From: an uncultured Roseburia sp.
GTDB lineage: Bacteria > Bacillota > Clostridia > Lachnospirales > Lachnospiraceae
Length of the DNA stretch: 64,000 bases
Direction: 5' to 3'
NCBI GenBank assembly: GCA_947644305.1
Contig: CANRYS010000015.1
Coordinates: forward strand, 1-64,000
The position numbers were made by a program, and so were the translations under genes. The notes beneath the pieces were generated by a model. It saw only the letters and a list, made by a program, of their open reading frames with translations, searched no databases and was not told where the DNA came from. This document shows positions 45,371-52,847 of this stretch, one piece after another (position 1 is the stretch's first letter; each line of letters begins with the position of its first letter).

Positions 45371-45989
45371 TGAGTAACACCTCCATTACATTCATAACTT
45401 TTGTATAAAGTTTCATTTCTTTTGCGTACTTTGAGAGGTTCGCAAGATTTTTATTTTTATCGGTTGCGTATGCGTTGACAGCTTTATTAAAAGTTTCACT
45501 GTCAAGTTTTGTTCGATACTTAAAACAATCACATATTGTGCGTTCTCGGTCATATACAGCAAGCACTACGCCATTAAAATCATCTGTGGTTTTTCCCATT
45601 TGGAAAAATTGTTTTTGAATATAGTAAGCCTTTATCGGGAATTCCTCTATTTTTTTTATGGCACGGGACGCTGTTCTTGGCACAGCAACAGACCATTCAC
45701 GAGGAGCAAAATCACTATATCCATAATGAAACAAGGCTGATTCCACACAAATAATCCCTTGTGGAAGAAGCTCTCGTATCAACTGTTCCTCTGTAGTTTG
45801 ATTGCTTTGTGGAAACTGATAAACACCTCGTCGGATTCTTTCGATAAAACCTTCTTTACAAAGCGCAGCCACATCATAATTCTTTATACCTTCTGCCATA
45901 AAGTCAGCAGTTTTTGCAATGCCGCCTTTATTTTCGAGTACCCTTTTTACAATTTCTTTTTTATTCAAGTAAACACCAACTTCCTGCAT
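45363..45989 (-). CDS. abiEi: AbiEi-type antitoxin/transcriptional repressor
   Basis: A 208-residue partner of AbiEii. The N-terminal winged helix (residues ~10-60: KEIVKRVLENKGGIAKTADFMA, then RIRRGVYQF) binds the promoter, and the C-terminal part neutralises the toxin effect. AbiEi proteins repress their own operon through repeats near the promoter; here two 14-bp imperfect direct repeats flank it (45998-46011 and 46066-46079). The ATG at 45989 lacks a clear ribosome binding site, and a TTG at about 45965 is an alternative start. Confidence 0.85.
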   Translation of the reverse strand: MQEVGVYLNKKEIVKRVLENKGGIAKTADFMAEGIKNYDVAALCKEGFIERIRRGVYQFPQSNQTTEEQLIRELLPQGIICVESALFHYGYSDFAPREWSVAVPRTASRAIKKIEEFPIKAYYIQKQFFQMGKTTDDFNGVVLAVYDRERTICDCFKYRTKLDSETFNKAVNAYATDKNKNLANLSKYAKEMKLYTKVMNVMEVLLNG

Positions 45990-46015
45990 GCAATTACAAA
46001 ATATCGTGTGCGTTT

Positions 46016-46044
46016 ATTGTAACATGAATCAAAAGCAATATCAA
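46016..46044 (-). promoter_or_regulatory. AbiE promoter with flanking direct repeats
   Basis: TTGATA (46039-46044) and TACAAT (46016-46021) with a 17-bp spacer on the minus strand. The repeats aaaatatcgtgtgc (45998-46011) and aaaatattgcgtgc (46066-46079) lie on each side, a likely AbiEi operator. The remaining ~200 bp up to the tnpV remnant contain nothing else I can identify. Confidence 0.65.
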
Positions 46045-46284
46045 TAGCTATTGACGGACAGATTTAAAATATTGCGTGCAATTCATTGATTTATATGATG
46101 CCACTTATATTTATCTTTCACTATTTTTCAAACAAATCTGACTTAATAATCACCAAAAAGGTGGCAGAGTCATTTGCCTCTGCCGCTGATTCCCTATACA
46201 AAAATGATTTCTTTTTCTACTATCTCTCTCGCACACGCCCGTATGTTATTCAACCGTCCTGTTCATTCTAAGGCGTTACTGCCT

Positions 46285-46581
46285 TTAATTGCTCTGTATG
46301 CATTGCGTCTGCTTCATGTCCTCTATAAGCCTTTCAAAACGTTCCTGCGCCTGTTTATCAATTTGGACAAAGTATATATTCAGTTTGCCGTTTGTAAGAA
46401 GATTGATATATGTACCTCTGCGATACTCTTTCAAATAGCGCAAGTGCCTTTGACCGAACAAGCCTATCGGCTGTTCCACCTCGTCTGGCAATCGTAAATC
46501 TGGAATTAAATATCCGCTTTCTTCGTGATATGTGCCGCCTAATTGTTCAAAAATGATTTTGCCATTTTGTAATTCCTCCAT
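46285..46581 (-). CDS. tnpV: TnpV-like transposon protein, C-terminally short
   Basis: A 98-residue protein resembling TnpV of Tn4451-like and other clostridial mobile elements (GTYHEESGYLIPDLRLPDEV, then PIGLFGQRHLRYLKEYRRGTY). Full-length TnpV proteins are ~115-130 residues and end with a longer helix, so this copy seems cut at its C-terminus. No recombinase is adjacent. It is best read as the remnant of a mobile element that brought the AbiE pair or that inserted here. Confidence 0.75.
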   Translation of the reverse strand: MEELQNGKIIFEQLGGTYHEESGYLIPDLRLPDEVEQPIGLFGQRHLRYLKEYRRGTYINLLTNGKLNIYFVQIDKQAQERFERLIEDMKQTQCIQSN

Positions 46582-46627
46582 ATAATTTGAATTTGCCTAC
46601 AATTCAATCATTTTGGCTGATTACAAG

Positions 46628-46687
46628 GCAAAAGGAAAACAACTTCTTTACGAAGTGTCTCTCTTACACAGGACTTTTCTTTTGCTT
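46628..46687. repeat. Imperfect inverted repeat near the tnpV remnant
   Basis: gcaaaaggaaaa (46628-46639) is complementary, with one bulge, to ttttcttttgc (46677-46687). An inner aacttc/gaagt hairpin follows. It may be an element end or a leader attenuator; undetermined. Confidence 0.4.
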
Positions 46688-46695
46688 TTGCAGGG

Positions 46696-46746
46696 TTAAA
46701 ATTTGATAACCCAAAACAAAATAAATAGAAATATTATTTTCTTCAT
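46696..46746 (-). CDS. Possible 16-residue hydrophobic micropeptide
   Basis: A 16-codon frame, MKKIIFLFILFWVIKF, is preceded by agaggtgctgtaatt, a good ribosome binding site at a slightly long distance. The peptide is basic at its start and otherwise hydrophobic, like leader peptides, type I toxins or short membrane peptides. A small gggtta/taaccc hairpin covers its 3' end. Short frames arise by chance, so this is only a candidate. Confidence 0.3.
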   Translation of the reverse strand: MKKIIFLFILFWVIKF

Positions 46747-46797
46747 AATTACAGCACCTCTTTTTATCTTCGCAGTTCCCCCACTTATCTAAATCTA

Positions 46798-47925
46798 TTA
46801 AACCTCACGTATTTGTATTTTCTCCCCATATTCCTCACTCGTTGCCCTTACGGCCCTCCGATACGCCTTCTTACAACCTTTGGGAACCTGAAACTTAATT
46901 CCCCTAAATGCAAAACTTGATTCGATCTTTGGCGGCTTTTTCCCTTTAAATACATATGTAATATTTTCTCTATACGGACTCCAAAAACTTTCAATTTTTT
47001 TAACGGATGCTGGAATGATAAACTTCTTTACGGGTTTGCCTGCAAAATTTGTCTTACTCAAATATGTTACTTTTTCAGGCACTATAAAAGTAGTATTTTT
47101 AACCGATGCGGCAACTAAACGCCCTGATTTTTTACTATATACACAATCATTCGTTTCTGCATAATGTTTATTTTTCTTTGAAACATGAAATCTAACTACA
47201 TCACTGAAAAAAAGTGATTGAAAACCTATCTTATTTACGGAAGCGGGAATATAAAAATCCGTTATACCAGAACCATAAAATATACTTTGATCATTTATAG
47301 TTTTTACTCCCTTTGGAATATTCAGCTTTTTCATAAATTTTACGGAGCCATGTGCAATTTTACCATCCTTTGACAAGAGCACTCCATTTTTAACCTTATA
47401 TTTTTTGTTCTTAGAAGAAATTGAAAATTCTTTCCACTTTATTTCACATAAATAGGATATATTTTTTGTAAGTCTACTTGGTATATTTATACACTTTCCA
47501 TCCTGCACAAGACGAAAACAATTCGGAGTTATCGCAGTAACAGTGGACGGCAAAATAATTTGTTTAATATAAGCCACTTTATTAATTATTTTCTTCGGCC
47601 TAATTATCTCATCGTCTTCCGATCTATATATTCCAAAAATATTATGTGTTTCAACAAAATCATCCTCTGGATCATATTTTGAGCCTAATTTTACAACTTT
47701 TTTTCCATTTATTTTAAGGGGTATTTTTAGTATACTAACATTTTTGCCCCCCAAAATGTCGATCTTCGTTATCCAGACCTCATTGGACGTAAGTTCCTGA
47801 TATGTAAATTTGAAATTTCCAATGGTTTCTGAGTATTCCTCTTCTGTTTTAGCATCGCTGGTTATATTCAAATATAAAATGCACATGCAAAATAAACCCA
47901 ATATACAATATTTTTTTAAATTCAT
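46798..47925 (-). CDS. Secreted BspA-type leucine-rich-repeat protein
   Basis: A 375-residue exported protein with a signal peptide (residues 1-~25, IIGLFCMCILYL-type core). The rest has BspA/LRR_5 repeats of ~23 residues with the IPxxVxxIxxxxF pattern (IPKGVKTINDQSIFYGS, IPASVNKIGFQSLFFSD, VPEKVTYLSKTNFAGK, IPASVKKIESF). Such repeats bind host or bacterial surface proteins. The gene begins 12 bp after the subtilase gene and is very likely cotranscribed with it. Confidence 0.8.
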   Translation of the reverse strand: MNLKKYCILGLFCMCILYLNITSDAKTEEEYSETIGNFKFTYQELTSNEVWITKIDILGGKNVSILKIPLKINGKKVVKLGSKYDPEDDFVETHNIFGIYRSEDDEIIRPKKIINKVAYIKQIILPSTVTAITPNCFRLVQDGKCINIPSRLTKNISYLCEIKWKEFSISSKNKKYKVKNGVLLSKDGKIAHGSVKFMKKLNIPKGVKTINDQSIFYGSGITDFYIPASVNKIGFQSLFFSDVVRFHVSKKNKHYAETNDCVYSKKSGRLVAASVKNTTFIVPEKVTYLSKTNFAGKPVKKFIIPASVKKIESFWSPYRENITYVFKGKKPPKIESSFAFRGIKFQVPKGCKKAYRRAVRATSEEYGEKIQIREV

Positions 47926-47937
47926 AATATCCGCCTC

Positions 47938-50022
47938 CTATTTTGATGATGAAGAATATGAATAACTACTAACCCTGGGCGCAGCATTCAAATCCATCTC
48001 TGCAACATTCTTATATAAATTAAATATTTGATAATCAGTAGGTGCCTGTGGAAGTATTAAATCACTTACGCTTAGACTCTGCTTATTTATGTATCTTTCC
48101 ATTATCTGCTTAGCAATCTTCTGGGCATCTTTATATCTATTATTGCATACTTCTGTACTATCCGCTCGTTCTACTCCATTTACCTTAGTACTATGTGTTA
48201 TCAACTTACCCTGGTATCTCACACTGTGAGCATAGGTATCTGTCGCTGCATGTATCGCCATTCCCCATACAAATGCACGCCTAAAACCAACGGTTTCTTT
48301 TTGGGCCTGCGCTTTCTCATTATTTTTATTTATATCTTTTATCCTTATTAATTCATTTGCCCATACACTATGATTATCCATGTATTTAATATCATCTAAC
48401 ATATCTGATGCATTTTTATAATTTGGATTTGATGCTTTGCTTTGATTCCCTTTCCCATAATAATATATTGCATCTCCCATTCGTGTAGCATAAATGACTG
48501 CTTTTACATAGTTTGTGTACTTATAATATCCATGCCACCATGGATTCAGTGACATACGTGCAAAGATTCTATGTTCATAATCACCATATCTACTAGTATC
48601 CGGAAATCTGGCTCCATAACGAACATTAAAATAACTTGATGGAACCATCACTTCATGATCATCCTGATACCAGCACCCCTCCACACAACCAGTATCTTCA
48701 AAGGTAGTAATTTTCTCTTTATTTTCTTCAATCTGTAAATCTTGTTCATTTTTTCCCCTTGAATTAATGTTCTTTTTAAACTCATCATAATGGCCCAGTG
48801 CGTACTCAGCATCAACTAACCCACTTCCATATGATTCAGCTTCTCCATACAGATTCGCACTTTCCTTTAACAGGTCTCTAACAAAATCCGCTGGTACACC
48901 TGGGTCCCTTTCCCAGATTAAAGAAGCTACTGCCGCCACCTGTGGCGCCGCCAGGCTTGTTCCAGAAGAAACCATTTCTGTTCCCAGAAACCCTGTTGTA
49001 CGTACTAACTCCCCTGGCGCAACAATCTCTATCTCTTTTCCCTTTGCACTATGCTCTGCCACTTCCCCCTGCTTATCCACGGAACCCACAGCTAATACTT
49101 CTTCGTATGCCGCAGGATATTGAACGCCTTTATCCCCTGTATTTCCGGCAGCTGCCACAATTAATATTCCTTTCGCAGCAGCAGCTTCGACTGCTTCTTC
49201 CAAAGCTTTGGAGTATGTATTTAATCCAAAACTCATATTTATGATGTTTACTTTCTGTTCTATCGCCAGATAAATCCCTTCGATAACACGACTTAACGGG
49301 GCCTGGTTTGCATCATCCAGAACACGGATAGAATAAATCTCCGCATTGGGGTTGATTCCTGTTATTCCCTCCTCATTGTCTTCGGCGGCGATCAATCCTG
49401 CGACACTGGAACCATGTCCGCTTCCATCCATAAACATCTTCGTCATTTCTTCTTCCCCTGAAACCAAACTTATTGAATATGCCAGTGATATGTCATTTCC
49501 CGCATCTACTCCTGAATCAAGAAGAGCTATTTTAATCTTCTTTTTTAACTTATTCTTTTTGATTTTATCTGCGTTTATCATCTGCACATTCCATTCGTGC
49601 TCAGACCTGTTTTTATTATTCACTTTTTCCTGTTTCTTATGGGGTTTCTTTTCATTTAATATAATTTTATTGTTTTGGGTACTGCCTTCTACAATGGCAT
49701 CTTCCTCGATAAATTCTATGTTATCATCTACAGATAATTCTTTTAGCTCTGTTTGGGATAGTTCTAAAGAAATCATGTTATTCTCTTCCAGAAAATCCCG
49801 CTTATTATCATTGATCTTGTTGCTCTCTGAATAATTTTTTCTGATTTTATCCAAAGGAGCTTCTGATTTAGTTCTTACGATATATTCCTGGTCTGCCAGG
49901 GGCTTCTTAGCACTTGCCGCCTTACACAATTCTGTGTTTATACCAAATCCAGAATAATACATCACCACCGCTGTCACCGTAATTACAACACATATTTTTC
50001 TTGCAATGTTCCTAATTTTCAT
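47938..50022 (-). CDS. Secreted subtilisin-like protease fused to a zinc-phospholipase-C-like domain
   Basis: About 694 residues. Order: signal peptide (1-~36), I9 propeptide (~45-115), S8 protease (~145-410), and a C-terminal helical domain (~450-680). The triad is D169 (ALLDSGVD), H203 (SGHGSSVAG) and S356 (SSGTSLAAP), with N294 in the oxyanion hole. The C-terminal domain has H591-x3-D595-x3-H599 in HAATDTYAHS plus other His residues, as in zinc-dependent phospholipase C/S1 nuclease-like folds. It may act on wall or host proteins, or mature a peptide of this locus. The ATG at 50022 follows gaggagatatt; upstream frame codes for nothing. Confidence 0.82.
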   Translation of the reverse strand: MKIRNIARKICVVITVTAVVMYYSGFGINTELCKAASAKKPLADQEYIVRTKSEAPLDKIRKNYSESNKINDNKRDFLEENNMISLELSQTELKELSVDDNIEFIEEDAIVEGSTQNNKIILNEKKPHKKQEKVNNKNRSEHEWNVQMINADKIKKNKLKKKIKIALLDSGVDAGNDISLAYSISLVSGEEEMTKMFMDGSGHGSSVAGLIAAEDNEEGITGINPNAEIYSIRVLDDANQAPLSRVIEGIYLAIEQKVNIINMSFGLNTYSKALEEAVEAAAAKGILIVAAAGNTGDKGVQYPAAYEEVLAVGSVDKQGEVAEHSAKGKEIEIVAPGELVRTTGFLGTEMVSSGTSLAAPQVAAVASLIWERDPGVPADFVRDLLKESANLYGEAESYGSGLVDAEYALGHYDEFKKNINSRGKNEQDLQIEENKEKITTFEDTGCVEGCWYQDDHEVMVPSSYFNVRYGARFPDTSRYGDYEHRIFARMSLNPWWHGYYKYTNYVKAVIYATRMGDAIYYYGKGNQSKASNPNYKNASDMLDDIKYMDNHSVWANELIRIKDINKNNEKAQAQKETVGFRRAFVWGMAIHAATDTYAHSVRYQGKLITHSTKVNGVERADSTEVCNNRYKDAQKIAKQIMERYINKQSLSVSDLILPQAPTDYQIFNLYKNVAEMDLNAAPRVSSYSYSSSSK

Positions 50023-50039
50023 AATATCTCCTCTTTTAC

Positions 50040-50171
50040 AATCTTCTCTAAAATATAATCCATAAACTGTCCTATAAAATCGTTTTGTCTGTATGATTGG
50101 ACCGAGCTTCCTCACTAAACTCAAAAATCATCTCCGCAAGTTCTTTTTCTAACTGAGCAAAGTCCTTATTC
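50040..50171 (-). pseudogene. Internally deleted copy of the carrier protein gene
   Basis: The first ~28 codons (MNKDFAQLEKELAEMIFEFS...) and the last ~10 codons (matching the QFMDYILEKMG end) of the gene at 44136 are present almost unchanged, including the upstream ribosome binding region. The middle ~120 bp with the phosphopantetheine serine is gone, and the frame ends early. This is a recent duplicate that can no longer carry an acyl group. Confidence 0.88.
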
Positions 50172-50207
50172 ATAGCGGTTACCTCCCAATTAATTTCTTC
50201 ATCTGTG

Positions 50208-50933
50208 TTATGTGCCCTCTTTCGCTTCCGGGACATAATACTTATTGAAGAGTTCCTCTGCATATTCTTTTATGGTATTATTTTCCGTTGACCGATACAC
50301 TCCACCCCAAAAGACTCTGATCAAACGTGAGTCATCAATCGTAAAATCACAAACCAACTCTTCCTCTTCAGAGTATGCTTTAATCCAATAAGCCCAACCA
50401 GTATACATACAATTAGAGGTATTTACGTCTAAACGGTATCTGGCAGAGTTAAATTTCTGACGAAAGAGACTTATTTCTTCCGGAAGTATTATTGTGACCG
50501 TATTTCCCCATCTACCAATGGTAATTTTACTGACCTTCTCTGGAATTGCCTCTGGTAATTTATCATATACACGTAATACAATGGTAAATTCTGAATTTTT
50601 CTTCTTCCCCTTTAACTTCCCTGTTAGTTCATATGTTCCTGACTTTTTTACTGTAAACCTGTTCTTTTTTATCTGTATCTGCTTACTTCGTGATTTCCAC
50701 TTGATTTTGGAATTCGTAAATTTCTTCTTTTCTGACTTATCGTAAGAATCTGGCTTCCGTTTCATATTTATTACGTCCCGTATGGTATATTGTTTTTTAC
50801 TCTGTATGGCATAATAATCCAAACGGTAGATCTCCACCTTTTTCTTTTTCGCTGCTATGATCTTGACATTTGAAACTTGAGACACTATGATCCCCAATAA
50901 CAGAAAAATAGATATTACTTTCTTTCTTTTCAA
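50208..50933 (-). CDS. Secreted lysine-rich Ig-like protein, copy B
   Basis: A 241-residue exported protein that starts with TTG at 50933, preceded by cgggagg. A signal peptide of ~28 residues ends near KIIAAKKKK. Residues ~60-115 look like a bacterial Ig-like beta sandwich (IKWKSRSKQIQIKKNRFTVKK, then GTYELTGKLKGKK), and the C-terminal half is a second beta-rich domain of unknown family. It is ~60% identical by eye to copy A next to it, a tandem duplication. It may coat the cell or bind a signal; no enzyme motif is visible. Confidence 0.72.
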   Translation of the reverse strand: MKRKKVISIFLLLGIIVSQVSNVKIIAAKKKKVEIYRLDYYAIQSKKQYTIRDVINMKRKPDSYDKSEKKKFTNSKIKWKSRSKQIQIKKNRFTVKKSGTYELTGKLKGKKKNSEFTIVLRVYDKLPEAIPEKVSKITIGRWGNTVTIILPEEISLFRQKFNSARYRLDVNTSNCMYTGWAYWIKAYSEEEELVCDFTIDDSRLIRVFWGGVYRSTENNTIKEYAEELFNKYYVPEAKEGT

Positions 50934-50970
50934 AACACCTTTCCTCCCGATATTTCTTTGATTTTTTCAT

Positions 50971-51693
50971 TCATCCCTCTTTTGCTTCTGGGACATAATA
51001 TTTATTGTAGAGATCTTCTACATATTTTTTTGTGGTATTATTTCCAGTTGAACGATATGACCCGCCCGGGGAAGTGCTGATCACACTTGAGTCCATAATC
51101 ATAAAACCATAAACCGCTTCCTCTTCAGAAGAATAAGCCTTAATGCTATACTCCCAGCCACAATACATACGATTTGATAGATTTAAATCAAGACGATATC
51201 TGGCCAAACTAAATCTCTGTCGTAAAAGGTTTATTTCCTGAAGGTCTATAATAGTAATGGAATTCCCAAATCTGTTAATGGTAATTTTACTGACGTCATC
51301 CGGAATTTCTCCTGGTAATTTGTCATATACACGTAAGACAATAGTAAATTCTGAATCTTTTTTCTTCCCCTTTAACTTACCTGTTAGTTCATATATTCCT
51401 GACTTTTTTACTGTAAACCTGTTTTTTTTAATCCATATCTGCTTACTACTTGGCGTCCACTTAATCCTGGAATCTGTAAATTTCTTCTTTTTTGCCTTAT
51501 CATATGAATCCGACTTCCGTTTCATATTTATTACGTCCCGTATCGTATATTGTTTTTTGCTCTGTATGGCATAATAATTCAAACGGTAGAACTCAGTCTT
51601 TTTTTTCTTTGCAGCTGAGACCGGGGCATATGGAACTTCTGACAATAGAATCCCCAACAAAAGCAGCATAGATATTATTTTCTTTCTTTTCAA
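50971..51693 (-). CDS. Secreted lysine-rich Ig-like protein, copy A
   Basis: A 240-residue paralogue of the neighbouring copy B with the same layout: TTG start at 51693, site agggagg 9 nt upstream, signal peptide ending near APVSAAKKKK, an Ig-like domain and a beta-rich C-terminal domain ending in KYYVPEAKEG. The frame stays open upstream into the ligase remnant, which would make an artificial fusion; the TTG start with its own ribosome binding site and the identity with copy B decide against that. Function unknown. Confidence 0.72.
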   Translation of the reverse strand: MKRKKIISMLLLLGILLSEVPYAPVSAAKKKKTEFYRLNYYAIQSKKQYTIRDVINMKRKSDSYDKAKKKKFTDSRIKWTPSSKQIWIKKNRFTVKKSGIYELTGKLKGKKKDSEFTIVLRVYDKLPGEIPDDVSKITINRFGNSITIIDLQEINLLRQRFSLARYRLDLNLSNRMYCGWEYSIKAYSSEEEAVYGFMIMDSSVISTSPGGSYRSTGNNTTKKYVEDLYNKYYVPEAKEG

Positions 51694-51739
51694 AATAGTT
51701 TTCCTCCCTATTATTTTCCGATAAAATAAAATGTCACAA

Positions 51740-52002
51740 ACTTTTAGACACATTCCAGTAGTTCCCGACGTATACACACTGAGTAGCTGATCTGACAGCC
51801 ATAATGGAATACTTTCTGGCATTAGAACAGCGTCCGCATCGAATACCAGCTCTTCTTTCCTGACGAGAGGGAGCTTGTCCCATTCTTCTCTTAAATTTAG
51901 CTGCTGTACTACAATATCCTTTTGCTCTGCCTTTCTTATATAAAAAGATGAATTTTGATACACGTGTTTTACAAAATCTTCTTGATTCTTTGTCAGTTGC
52001 AT
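51740..52002 (-). pseudogene. 5' fragment of a second PaaK-like ligase gene
   Basis: The first ~85 codons of an acyl-adenylating enzyme remain (SSFYIRKAEQKDI, KLPLVRKEELVFDADAV, YTSGTTGMCLK with the ATP-binding loop), then the homology stops and the frame runs into the leader of the Ig-like gene. It is only about one third identical to the intact ligase at 41683, so it came from a different family member. It starts right after agrB with its own ATG at 52002. Confidence 0.8.
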
Positions 52003-52012
52003 CTGTACTCTC

Positions 52013-52588
52013 CTATCTGCCTCTCCTATTCACTCCCACTCCGATCCACATGATCACCAGCATCATCCCGATTCCCAGCACGATGCATCTGGCCGCCCCT
52101 ACAGCTCCTAGCAGCCGCAGAATCACAAAAATGGCTGTCTCTGTCCCATACACGCCAAAGGCCAATTTTCTATATTTGATAACCTCATACTCCTCCAAAG
52201 TTTTATTTTCATGCTCCACCGGAGCAAATCTCCACAGACTGAGTCCTGTGATCACCAGGAGGAAAATCTGCACCCATAAGAATCCAGGAGTCAATTTGTA
52301 CAAAAGTAATATTCCCAGGAACAACAACCAGGTCTTGACAGCACACTGCATCGGTGTCCTGGCATGATAACCGCCAGCATAAATGCGCAGAGGCATAAAG
52401 ACTAAAAGGATCACCACTCCCTGCCAGAACAGGTTCATAAACAGACCTGTACACAACAAAATGACGATCTCTATCAAAGTGCGGAGCCCCTGAACGATAC
52501 CAAAAGACACCAGGGGAGCATCTTCTTTGGGAAATGCCTGGCTGGCGAGCATCCTACCCACCAGCCATCCAGCAAACCTTTCCAACAC
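52013..52588 (-). CDS. agrB: AgrB-like peptidase/transporter for the autoinducer peptide
   Basis: A 191-residue membrane protein with five or six segments. It cleaves the C-terminal part of AgrD and forms the thiolactone ring. Catalytic residues are H75 in AGGYHARTP and C82 in MQCAVKTW, spaced as in AgrB. It starts with GTG at 52588 using aggag in the end of agrD, 3 bp after the agrD stop. This ties its translation to agrD. Confidence 0.92.
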   Translation of the reverse strand: MLERFAGWLVGRMLASQAFPKEDAPLVSFGIVQGLRTLIEIVILLCTGLFMNLFWQGVVILLVFMPLRIYAGGYHARTPMQCAVKTWLLFLGILLLYKLTPGFLWVQIFLLVITGLSLWRFAPVEHENKTLEEYEVIKYRKLAFGVYGTETAIFVILRLLGAVGAARCIVLGIGMMLVIMWIGVGVNRRGR

Positions 52589-52591
52589 CGC

Positions 52592-52735
52592 CTATCTCCT
52601 GCGGAGCCGTTCTGCCCCTTTCGGCAGTTCTGGCTGATGCATCAAAAACTGACAAGCAGAATTCACTGCACCTGAAGTAACTTTCATCGAAAGTCCTGCT
52701 ACCTTTGCTGCCAACCTTTTCTTTGCGTTTTTCAT
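52592..52735 (-). CDS. agrD: AgrD-like cyclic lactone autoinducer precursor
   Basis: A 47-residue propeptide. Residues 1-24 form a basic amphipathic leader (MKNAKKRLAAKVAGLSMKV), the core is ACQFLMHQPELPKG with the ring cysteine C28, and the tail is basic (AERLRRR). The HQPELP block after the ring matches the xxPxxP motif of clostridial AgrD, so the mature signal is probably a five-residue thiolactone CQFLM with a short N-terminal tail. The ATG follows aggaggaatgacat. It lies directly before agrB. Confidence 0.9.
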   Translation of the reverse strand: MKNAKKRLAAKVAGLSMKVTSGAVNSACQFLMHQPELPKGAERLRRR

Positions 52736-52752
52736 ATGTCATTCCTCCTAAA

Positions 52753-52789
52753 AAAAGATGTGATATAAGTTCATTATATCACATCTTTT
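52753..52789 (-). promoter_or_regulatory. agrDB promoter with a perfect 15-bp inverted repeat
   Basis: aaaagatgtgatata (52753-52767) and its complement (52775-52789) flank a 7-nt spacer. On the minus strand the -10 box TATAAT lies at 52773-52778 within it, while the -35 position reads cccaaa, which is poor. That is typical of an activator-dependent promoter. In the RNA the repeat would form a leader hairpin just before the agrD ribosome binding site. Confidence 0.7.
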
Positions 52790-52812
52790 CGCGGTTTTGG
52801 GCGTTTTGGCGT

Positions 52813-52841
52813 GAACGACACAAACTTGCGACGAACGACAC
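52813..52841 (-). promoter_or_regulatory. Direct repeat upstream of agrDB, likely AgrA (LytTR) binding site
   Basis: gaacgacac occurs at 52813-52821 and 52833-52841 (gtgtcgttc on the minus strand), two 9-bp copies spaced 20 bp start to start. AgrA-type LytTR proteins bind two 9-bp direct repeats with a ~12-bp gap, so size and spacing fit. The repeat lies 35-65 bp before the -10 box. Confidence 0.6.
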
Positions 52842-52847
52842 TATGAC

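Noticed and set aside
50072..50263. Carrier protein of 63 residues
   Set aside because: It lacks the phosphopantetheine serine and the middle helices; it is a deleted duplicate, annotated as a pseudogene.
50971..52002. A single 343-codon gene fusing a ligase-like start to an Ig-like protein
   Set aside because: The Ig-like part has its own TTG start with agggagg and a signal peptide that would be internal in a fusion; copy B next to it starts at the same place. The upstream part is a truncated remnant.
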